Source of the DNA: an uncultured bacterium | GTDB taxonomy: Bacteria > Cyanobacteriota > Vampirovibrionia > Gastranaerophilales > Gastranaerophilaceae | Direction of reading: 5' to 3' | DNA length: 5,181 nt | Assembly (NCBI GenBank): GCA_900553205.1 | Contig: USCK01000130.1 | Coordinates: 1 to 5,181, forward strand | Shown here: piece after piece, positions 1 to 5,181 of the stretch | Layout: each line of letters starts with the position of its first letter | Numbering within the stretch: position 1 is the first letter of the stretch | The notes under the pieces: generated by a model | What the model was told of the DNA's origin: nothing | Databases searched by the model: none | Seen by the model: only the letters and a program-made list of their open reading frames with translations | Program-made: the position numbers and the translations under genes

Positions 1-1
1 C

Positions 2-1957
2 AAGCCAATAACAACTTTACCAGCTAAGCCAACCAAACCTGTTGTTACAACTACACCAAAGGTTGCTGCTCAATCTGTCAAAACTACACAACCTGCGCCT
101 AAACCTTCGTTACCGGTAGTAAAAACTGTGACTGTAACGGCTAAAAAACAAGTTTCATCAAAAGCAACAAATGTTGAAAATAAAATTGTTAAGAATAAAT
201 CAACAACAAACAAAATTGCTTTAGAAAATAAATCTGTTAATAAAACAAAATCAGCAACGATAAAATCTACAGAAAACAAGGTTGTAAAACCGATTAAAAC
301 AAAAGAAAAACCTATTGTTGCTCAAAAAACTGTTGAGCATACAAAAACTGTAGTAAAACCTAAAGTTGAAGATGATTTTGATGTAATGCCTAAGCCGGAT
401 ATTTTGATAAAAGAACAAAAGCAAATTGCTGATGAATTAAAACAAGAAAATGAAACAAAACCTGTAGATAAAGCTTTAAATAATTCAAATACAGATTTTG
501 ATATTATGAAGCTTCTTATGATACTTTCTGCTATTGGTTTGCCGATACTTGCACTTATATTCATTTTATCTATGAACAAGAAAATGAAACAAAAATTGCA
601 AATGGCATCTGTTGAAGCTGAAACTCCAACAGAAGAACCTGTTCATGTGGCAAAACCTGTTGAAGAACAAGCTATTGAAGAAGCTCAAAACATGTTGCAA
701 GAGGAAGAAGAAATTCTATCTGATAATGAGGAGCAATCATTTGCCAATATTATTAATGAAGAACAAAATGAATATTCCGAAACAATAGACTCAATGCCTT
801 TAGAACAAGAAATTGATGAGATTTTAGATGATAATATTCATGAAGAACTATCAGAAAATGAAGAAGAAACAATCGAAGAAGATATTGTACAAGAAAATGT
901 AACAGAAGAAGTTGAAGAATCTCCATTGGAAGATAATATTTTAGATGAAATTGAGCTTGAAGAAGTTACAGAAGAAATGGAAGATGTTCAAGCAACATTT
1001 GGGGGTGATGATGAGGTCGAACCTAAACCTGTTGTAGCTCAAGATGATACCGTAGATGTTTTATCAGATGAAGTCGCAGAAGATACGGTTGATGATATCG
1101 ATGAAACTCCTGATAACGACCTTGTAGAAGTAGATGAAACAATAGATGAAAATATTGATGATATCGCAGAAGAAGTTGTTGTTGATGACGATATCGAAAG
1201 TGAAGAGGATATCGATGAGCAGTCAGTATCAGAAGATATTGAAACTCTTGAAAACGGTGAAGATGTAGATATTGAATTGTCAGATGTAAAAATTAATGAA
1301 GAACCTATAGCGTCTGAAACTCCAGATGATGTACTTCTTGAGGATACAGAATCCGAAATAGAGCCAAAAGAAATAGAAGAAATTTTATCAGAAGCAAACG
1401 AAGATATAAGTGATGATGAAACAGTAGAACAAGAAATTGAAACCGAAGACTTATCTACTGATGAAGATAATGAAACTGTTGATGAAGTTGAAGAAGAATA
1501 TACTCCTGACGGTTTTATAACCGAGTTTGAACCTGATATAGATGACGATAGTGTATTCGAAGAACTTAGATCCGATTCTTTAGATTTTACCAAACAAGAA
1601 GAACCTGATGAAGAACCTATTGAAATCGTTGAAGAAGCTCAAGATGATGAAGTGTTTGACGAGTTAAGAGATGAATATGTAACTGTTGACGGTTTGACAG
1701 TTTTGTCAAAAGCTGATTTGACAGAAACAAGTGGTTTCTATCTTGTAAATTTTGAAAACTTTTCATCTTTAATCGGATATATCAATGAAGAAATATTTGT
1801 CTTAAAGACTTTTGATGAATTTGTTAATAACGAAATTTATGTAAAAGTTGCAGAACAGTTATCAGACAAAGTCTTAAGATATATTGTTAAAATTGGTCTA
1901 TACAAAATGGTTATAGAGGTGACAGATAAAAAAATGTCACATCTTATTGATTTATGA
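2..1957 (+). CDS. Charge-segregated single-pass membrane protein, function unknown (5' end outside window)
   Basis: The frame is open from base 2, so the gene almost certainly begins upstream. The GTG at 128 lies inside the same Lys/Pro/Thr-rich stretch and has no Shine-Dalgarno, so I do not take it as the start. At least 651 residues are visible, with no cysteine. Order: a basic, low-complexity K/P/T/V/N-rich region (about 2-360); a mixed-charge linker (360-500); one hydrophobic helix (about 503-574) followed at once by NKKMKQK; an acidic low-complexity region (about 610-1690) with roughly two fifths Asp+Glu and only a handful of Lys/Arg; and a compact C-terminal domain (about 1690-1954) with alternating hydrophobic segments (GFYLVNFENFSSLIGYI, then EEIFVLKTFDEF) that looks like a small folded alpha/beta or beta-rich unit. 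The Lys cluster after the helix predicts that the acidic half is cytoplasmic and the basic half outside (inference). The gene overlaps the next gene by 4 bases. I do not recognise the family; a scaffold or envelope-linked adaptor is only a guess. Confidence 0.85.
   Translation, partial: KPITTLPAKPTKPVVTTTPKVAAQSVKTTQPAPKPSLPVVKTVTVTAKKQVSSKATNVENKIVKNKSTTNKIALENKSVNKTKSATIKSTENKVVKPIKTKEKPIVAQKTVEHTKTVVKPKVEDDFDVMPKPDILIKEQKQIADELKQENETKPVDKALNNSNTDFDIMKLLMILSAIGLPILALIFILSMNKKMKQKLQMASVEAETPTEEPVHVAKPVEEQAIEEAQNMLQEEEEILSDNEEQSFANIINEEQNEYSETIDSMPLEQEIDEILDDNIHEELSENEEETIEEDIVQENVTEEVEESPLEDNILDEIELEEVTEEMEDVQATFGGDDEVEPKPVVAQDDTVDVLSDEVAEDTVDDIDETPDNDLVEVDETIDENIDDIAEEVVVDDDIESEEDIDEQSVSEDIETLENGEDVDIELSDVKINEEPIASETPDDVLLEDTESEIEPKEIEEILSEANEDISDDETVEQEIETEDLSTDEDNETVDEVEEEYTPDGFITEFEPDIDDDSVFEELRSDSLDFTKQEEPDEEPIEIVEEAQDDEVFDELRDEYVTVDGLTVLSKADLTETSGFYLVNFENFSSLIGYINEEIFVLKTFDEFVNNEIYVKVAEQLSDKVLRYIVKIGLYKMVIEVTDKKMSHLIDL
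503..574 (+). other. Transmembrane helix of the acidic membrane protein
   Basis: About 24 residues, beginning IMKLLMILSAIGLPILALIF, are uninterrupted hydrophobics with one internal Gly-Leu-Pro. The N-terminal flank is acidic (NTDFDI) and the C-terminal flank strongly basic (NKKMKQK). By the positive-inside rule this gives an N-out/C-in orientation, unless another membrane segment or signal lies upstream of the window. It is the only hydrophobic stretch of membrane-spanning length in the visible protein. Confidence 0.8.
610..1690 (+). other. Acidic Asp/Glu-rich low-complexity region within the membrane protein
   Basis: About 360 residues are dominated by Glu, Asp, Val, Ile and Thr. Hand counts of consecutive 60-residue blocks give 20, 27, 26 and 27 acidic residues. 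Pro and Gly are sparse, there is no strict repeat unit, and there is no cysteine. The region is probably disordered and extended. The DNA is rich in GAA/GAT codons, and near 1094-1214 the heptamer GATATCG occurs four times in frame (1094, 1160, 1190, 1208), as expected if the region grew by local duplication. The Ser-rich open frame on the opposite strand across 1039-1593 is a by-product of this composition. Confidence 0.85.
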
Positions 1958-1960
1958 TGA
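1954..1960 (+). promoter_or_regulatory. ATGATGA stop/start overlap, likely translational coupling
   Basis: The upstream stop TGA is at 1955-1957. Two consecutive in-frame ATG codons for the lipoprotein lie at 1954 and 1957, so either start overlaps or abuts the stop. No Shine-Dalgarno sits at normal distance; the nearest purine-rich match, AGAGGTGA (1915-1922), is over 30 bases away. Translation of the lipoprotein therefore probably depends on ribosomes finishing the upstream gene, which implies linked expression (inference). Confidence 0.6.
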
Positions 1961-3045
1961 AACTTAGAGTCTTAGTTTTGTGTTTAATATTATTTTTGTG
2001 TGGTTGTGTCAAAAAAGAAAACACATCTGTTGAAAACATACAGTTTGCAACTTGGGGTTCTGCATCTGAAATTGCAATCTTAAAACCTATAATACAAGAG
2101 TTTGAACAAGAAAATAAAAATGTAAAAGTTGAGCTGTTACATATTCCACAAAACTATTTTCAAAAGATTCATTTGTTATTTGCTTCTAATCTTGCACCAG
2201 ATGTTATTTTTATAAATAACCTTAATTTACCTGTGTATGCTGATTATCTTCTACCTTTAAAGGTTGATAACAGCTCTTATTATCAGCAGGGAATTCAGGC
2301 TTTATCTTATAATGGTACTCTATACGCTGTTCCAAGAGATATATCTAATCTTGTAGTTTTTTATAACAAAGATTTGTTTGATAAATATGGAATAGCTTAT
2401 CCAAAGTCTGACTGGTCAATAGGCAATATGCTTGGTATTGCCAAAAAACTGACTAATGACAAGGTATATGGATTAAGTTACGAAGAAGATTTGTATTATC
2501 TTATGCCTTATATTTTAACCTTTGGAGAAACGATTTCTCCTGTAGAAAATGTAAAAAATCTGAAAAGTGTCAGTTTTTATAAATGGCTTGTCTGTCAATA
2601 TCATGTTGCCCCCTCAAAAGCTGATGTAGGCTCAAAAACTATAGCTCAAATGTTTTTGGAACAAAAAATTGCAATGCAGGTTTCAGGCAGATGGTTAGTT
2701 CCAAAATATAGAGAAAGTGCTAATTTTAGATGGGGTGTAATAAATTTCCCAGGGATTGTTCCTTGTGATGCTTCCGGGTGGGCAATTTCAAAAGATACAA
2801 AACACAAAGAAACTGTAGAGAAGTTTGTTGAATATTTATCCTCTAAAGAAAATATTTCAAAAATGACAATGTCGGGTTTGATTATTCCTGCGAGAAAAGA
2901 TATAAATCCTTCAATTTTAGGTGGTGATAGTGATTCTCAAACTGTATTTATCAATGCCGTTTCAAAATCTGTTCCACAAAAAATTACCCCTTCTTATAGC
3001 AAAGAAGTCGATAAGATAAACGATTCAATATTTCTTAACAAATAG
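1954..3045 (+). CDS. ABC transporter solute-binding lipoprotein, COG1653 (SBP_bac_1) type, probable sugar ligand
   Basis: The protein has 363 residues. The N-terminus is a lipoprotein signal: basic MMKLR, a hydrophobic core, then the lipobox L15-C16-G17-C18, so C18 (codon 2005-2007) should be lipidated and the mature protein anchored at the outer face of the membrane. Family hallmarks follow in order: FATWGS near residue 34; a two-lobed start (IIQEFEQENKNVKVELLHIP) with LAPDVIFIN; YAVPRDISNLVVFYNKDLF; GRWLVPKY; GWAIS at 275-279 in the C-lobe; and PARKD at 312-316. In this family the protein captures an oligosaccharide or related solute for a MalF/MalG-type permease; the exact ligand cannot be read here. 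It is shorter than the usual 410-440 residues and stops just after VDKINDSIFLNK, where relatives normally carry one more C-terminal helix. Mature cysteines C18, C214 and C271 are visible. No permease or ATPase gene is adjacent in the window. The start at 1954 is preferred; 1957 is equally possible. Confidence 0.9.
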   Translation: MMKLRVLVLCLILFLCGCVKKENTSVENIQFATWGSASEIAILKPIIQEFEQENKNVKVELLHIPQNYFQKIHLLFASNLAPDVIFINNLNLPVYADYLLPLKVDNSSYYQQGIQALSYNGTLYAVPRDISNLVVFYNKDLFDKYGIAYPKSDWSIGNMLGIAKKLTNDKVYGLSYEEDLYYLMPYILTFGETISPVENVKNLKSVSFYKWLVCQYHVAPSKADVGSKTIAQMFLEQKIAMQVSGRWLVPKYRESANFRWGVINFPGIVPCDASGWAISKDTKHKETVEKFVEYLSSKENISKMTMSGLIIPARKDINPSILGGDSDSQTVFINAVSKSVPQKITPSYSKEVDKINDSIFLNK

Positions 3046-3115
3046 TTACAAAAAAGTCAATTTTTCTTAGAGTATATACTTTATATATATATAGGATAAC
3101 TATGAGGATAAGAAA
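3046..3115 (+). promoter_or_regulatory. AT-rich intergenic leader with probable promoter for the 226-residue protein
   Basis: The 70 bases between the lipoprotein stop and the next ATG are almost pure A/T. They contain AAAAA/TTTTT arms around GTCAA (3051-3065), the perfect palindrome AGTATATACT (3071-3080), which includes a TATACT -10-like hexamer at 3075-3080, and six TA dinucleotides at 3082-3093. No good -35 box lies 16-18 bases upstream of TATACT, so the promoter call is tentative. The palindrome could equally be an operator half or just compositional bias. No G/C-rich hairpin plus T-run is present, so I see no clear terminator for the upstream unit. Confidence 0.35.
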
Positions 3116-3119
3116 ATGA
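3102..3119 (+). other. Possible five-codon leader ORF (MRIRK) overlapping the next start
   Basis: An ATG at 3102 follows AGGA (3093-3096) by 5 bases and reads M-R-I-R-K to a TGA at 3117-3119. That stop overlaps the ATG of the downstream gene as ATGA. It could be a translated leader that feeds ribosomes to the next gene, or a chance product of AT-rich, purine-rich sequence. Such short frames are common by chance, so confidence is low. Confidence 0.2.
3104..3108 (+). promoter_or_regulatory. Shine-Dalgarno GAGGA for the 226-residue protein
   Basis: GAGGA lies 7 bases before the ATG at 3116, an ideal spacing that supports this start. It is part of the second of two AGGATAA copies (3093-3099 and 3105-3111); the first copy sits 5 bases before another ATG at 3102. 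Confidence 0.7.
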
Positions 3120-3796
3120 CTCCAAAAGATTTAAAAGTTTCTACAGGTCATACTGCAAATGTAAATGATGCAAGTCTTTCTGAGGAAGATAAGGCTAAAT
3201 TAGAACAAACTCGTTTGGAACAACAAACCACTGCAACTAATAAACTTTTGTCGGATTCTATCAGTGGTAATAACAAAGCTGAATTGGAAGAACAATATCA
3301 AGCTTTAAAACAACAAAAATCTTATCTAAAATCAACTTTCAATAGTTTACACGAACAAGTAGAAACCGTTTTGCATCCAAACTATACTGCATCACTACAA
3401 GCCAGAGCTAAAAAAGGTTGGGCAAAACTTGGTCAATTCAATATATGGCAAAATTCTAAACAACTATTTACCAAATTTCAAACTGCAGGCATAAACCTTA
3501 GACAAACAGGTTCTTTAGGTGGTATAGATATTGGCACAAAAGACTATGATAATAGTCCAAGCAGACTTCAAAGCTATGTCGCAGACAAAGAAAATACATA
3601 CAGCAAACAATATCAGGTAAACTCTGAAAATTATGATGAGGCTGTTCAAGAATTTCAAACTGCTGATAACAATTCTCATTTTGCAGACAGAACTTTGACA
3701 GATGCAATAGACAAAGAGCAAGGCTTGGTTGATGATATGCGAAGAACAGATGCACAAATGCGTAATATCAGTATCCAACAAGGTTATCTTGCATAA
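3116..3796 (+). CDS. Cysteine-free, Gln-rich, predicted helical protein, function unknown
   Basis: The protein has 226 residues, with a well-placed Shine-Dalgarno 7 bases upstream of the ATG. I do not recognise the family. There is no signal peptide, membrane segment or cysteine, and about 10% of residues are Gln. Residues 21-48 and 53-87 look like amphipathic helices able to form coiled coil (LSEEDKAKLEQTRLEQQ; AELEEQYQALKQQKSYL). A central segment, 98-121, holds the only two tryptophans (W102, W111) in a basic/aromatic patch, GWAKLGQFNIW. A short Gly-rich turn follows at 132-140 (GSLGGIDIG), then another predicted helical stretch at about 149-222 with SYVADKENTYSKQYQ and a DMRRTDAQMR end. 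The composition fits a cytosolic structural, adaptor or secreted helical-bundle protein; none of these can be chosen from sequence alone. The gene follows the lipoprotein by 70 bases and probably has its own promoter. Its stop lies 3 bases from the end of the converging nadE. Confidence 0.8.
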   Translation: MTPKDLKVSTGHTANVNDASLSEEDKAKLEQTRLEQQTTATNKLLSDSISGNNKAELEEQYQALKQQKSYLKSTFNSLHEQVETVLHPNYTASLQARAKKGWAKLGQFNIWQNSKQLFTKFQTAGINLRQTGSLGGIDIGTKDYDNSPSRLQSYVADKENTYSKQYQVNSENYDEAVQEFQTADNNSHFADRTLTDAIDKEQGLVDDMRRTDAQMRNISIQQGYLA

Positions 3797-3799
3797 TTA

Positions 3800-5181
3800 T
3801 TAAATTGCGTTCCTTAAAATGTTATGGATATTTTCTCGAGTTTCACCTTTGTAATTGATTCTTGAAGATGTTATCGGTTGTTTGTAATCGTATTTGTTGA
3901 TAGAACGAGATTCAACAATTACTGATGGTGGTAATATTGACCACTTGTACAATGCCGTTGACATTCTTCTATAGAACTTGTCCAGCCATTCTGCTTTTTG
4001 TTTTTCTGAAACATCATGAGTTTTTTCATATTGGAAAGTTGTACTCATTAAATCCCAATAATGTTCATGTTTATTTTCAATTCTCCAAATAACTTCATCT
4101 AAAAATTCATAAGGCATAAGCGCATCTTCTGCAATTAACGGTTTCCCTGTTTTAGGGTCAATAGCAAGTTCTGCCCCCGGTTTTTTTAGGATAATAGCTT
4201 CCGGAATTGCATTTTTTTCTGCTCTGTTTTTGTTTAGCCATCTTGCAAATGCAAATAATTTTGTCTTTGGTACATCGGCAATAGGTGCAAACCCTCCAGA
4301 CATATCACCATTGATTGTCGCATATCCCATATATAATTCAGATTTATCAGAGGTTGCAATAGGTAAACATCTTGCAAATTCGTTACTGATTCCCCACAAG
4401 TACATAGCTCTTGAACGTGCTTGAATATTGTCTTGTGTGAAGGACTGTTTGTAACGGCAATTCCATTTGCTTTCAACTTTAGAGAACAGGTTGTTGAACA
4501 TCTGATTAGTTGTTTCTACCATATCCTTAATTGGTACTTCTGCAAAGTTAATTCCTAAGTTGTTAGCTAGGATTTCTGCATCACTTCGGCTTTCTTGGCT
4601 TGTTATTTTTGAAGGCATGCTTATCCCAAATACATTTTCTTTACCCAGTGCGTCTGCCAGTAATACGGCACAAACTGTAGAATCAAGCCCACCTGATAGC
4701 CCTAAAACGGCTCTTTCAAATCCTGTTTTAGAAAAATAATTATTGATACCTTGAGTTATTGTCTTGTATGTTCTTTCCAAGTCATTTTCATACTCAAGTG
4801 TAAATATTTTTTGTTCGGTAAGAGTTTTTTCAAGTCCTTTTGTCAACGGGTAAATTTTACCGATTTTTTTTAGTGGATTAACAATCAAAAATTGTTCTTC
4901 AAAAGATTTTGCTCTGGCAATTAATGCCCCATCTCTAGAGAATACTCTGCTTGAACCTTCGAAAGAGCTGTTATCGATAGCTCCGACTTGGTTTACATAG
5001 ACCATTGGAGTTTTGTATGAATTAGCCGTAAAAGAAAGCATATTATGTTTTAATTGTTCTTTTTTAGCTCTGCTTGGTGATGCTGAACAGTTTACAAAAA
5101 TGTCAGGTTTTTCTATGGCAAGTTCTTCTATCGGGTCTTTTGCATACAAAGTTTTGTCAAAGAAATCTTTGTTGTTCCAAC
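3800..5181 (-). CDS. nadE: Glutamine-dependent NAD+ synthase (5' end outside window)
   Basis: It catalyses the last step of NAD+ synthesis: deamido-NAD+ is adenylylated with ATP and amidated with ammonia released from glutamine in the N-terminal nitrilase-type domain. The frame is open to the window edge; the first visible residues are WNNKDFFDKTLYAKDPIEEL. The TTG at 5149 lies inside this conserved stretch and is not the start. The W should be that of the family's CEDxW motif, so the catalytic Cys, Glu and Lys of the amidase lie just outside. Visible amidase parts are VNCSASPSRAKKEQ and VYVNQVGAID. The synthetase domain follows: PP-loop SGGLDST (4676-4696), MPSKITSQESRSDAE, QDNIQARSR, TSDKSE (4337-4354, where many relatives have TGNKSE), GYATINGDMSGGFAPI, DVPKT and PGAEL. 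The C-terminus carries a longer insertion after PGAEL (DPKTGKPLIAEDALMPYEFLDE region) and ends near QPITSSRINYKG. The 460 visible residues imply a normal two-domain enzyme. Confidence 0.95.
   Translation of the reverse strand, partial: WNNKDFFDKTLYAKDPIEELAIEKPDIFVNCSASPSRAKKEQLKHNMLSFTANSYKTPMVYVNQVGAIDNSSFEGSSRVFSRDGALIARAKSFEEQFLIVNPLKKIGKIYPLTKGLEKTLTEQKIFTLEYENDLERTYKTITQGINNYFSKTGFERAVLGLSGGLDSTVCAVLLADALGKENVFGISMPSKITSQESRSDAEILANNLGINFAEVPIKDMVETTNQMFNNLFSKVESKWNCRYKQSFTQDNIQARSRAMYLWGISNEFARCLPIATSDKSELYMGYATINGDMSGGFAPIADVPKTKLFAFARWLNKNRAEKNAIPEAIILKKPGAELAIDPKTGKPLIAEDALMPYEFLDEVIWRIENKHEHYWDLMSTTFQYEKTHDVSEKQKAEWLDKFYRRMSTALYKWSILPPSVIVESRSINKYDYKQPITSSRINYKGETRENIHNILRNAI

Noticed and set aside
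128..130. GTG as the start of the first gene
   Set aside because: The same frame is open to base 2 with the same Lys/Pro/Thr composition, and no Shine-Dalgarno precedes the GTG.
70..579. Minus-strand open frames opposite the start of the membrane protein (70-279, 322-579)
   Set aside because: They are shadows of low-complexity Lys/Thr coding sequence, with no ribosome site and no recognisable protein.
1039..1593. 184-codon Ser-rich open frame on the minus strand
   Set aside because: It is the exact antisense of the GAA/GAT-rich acidic region, which reads as Ser/Ile codons in reverse. It has no ribosome site and normal coding lies on the other strand.
3050..3066. AAAAAA-GTCAA-TTTTT as an intrinsic terminator for the lipoprotein gene
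   Set aside because: The stem would be only A-U pairs, too weak without G/C pairs; it is more likely base-composition bias.
3498..3781. Two minus-strand open frames opposite the 226-residue gene
   Set aside because: They overlap each other and a well-supported gene, have unlikely composition, and lack ribosome sites.
3791..3808. Possible hairpin at the convergent junction (GCA...TGC)
   Set aside because: Only three pairs form before mismatches; too weak to act as a bidirectional terminator.
4230..4476. Short open frames inside nadE (plus strand 4230-4424, minus strand 4234-4476)
   Set aside because: Both lie over the conserved synthetase core in other frames, so they are shadows.
5147..5149. 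TTG as the start of nadE
   Set aside because: Conserved amidase-domain residues (WNNKDFFDK) continue in frame to the window edge, so the gene starts beyond it.

Overview
The window is AT-rich (about one third G+C by eye), densely coded bacterial DNA using the standard bacterial code. It holds four protein genes, two of them cut by the window edges. A short-signal lipoprotein, a glutamine-dependent NAD synthase and the A/T-biased codon use fit an AT-rich, possibly gut-associated bacterium. A Gastranaerophilales/Melainabacteria-type lineage is my impression from the overall look of the proteins; it is not proven by any marker here.

Left part (2-3045, + strand): a two-gene, probably co-translated unit. 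The first gene enters from the left edge. It encodes a charge-segregated membrane protein: a Lys/Pro/Thr-rich basic half, one transmembrane helix, about 360 residues of Asp/Glu-rich low-complexity sequence, and a compact C-terminal domain of about 90 residues. Its stop codon overlaps the start of an ABC-transporter solute-binding lipoprotein (COG1653/SBP_bac_1 type, probably carbohydrate-binding) in an ATGATGA junction. No permease or ATPase gene is visible, so the binding protein is an orphan within this window.

Middle (3046-3796, + strand): a 70-base, very AT-rich gap with a perfect 10-bp palindrome, a run of six TA dinucleotides and two AGGATAA Shine-Dalgarno-like copies. It leads into a 226-residue, cysteine-free, Gln-rich, hydrophilic, largely helical protein of unknown function.

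Right part (3800-5181, - strand): most of nadE, glutamine-dependent NAD+ synthase, converging on the unknown gene with only 3 bases between the two stop codons. The visible part starts just after the expected nitrilase-domain nucleophile and includes the complete ATP-PPase synthetase domain. This is a housekeeping gene with no obvious link to the + strand genes.

I saw no tRNA, rRNA, CRISPR, insertion sequence or convincing intrinsic terminator. The least explained items are the bipolar acidic membrane protein coupled to a solute-binding lipoprotein, and the 226-residue Gln-rich protein.
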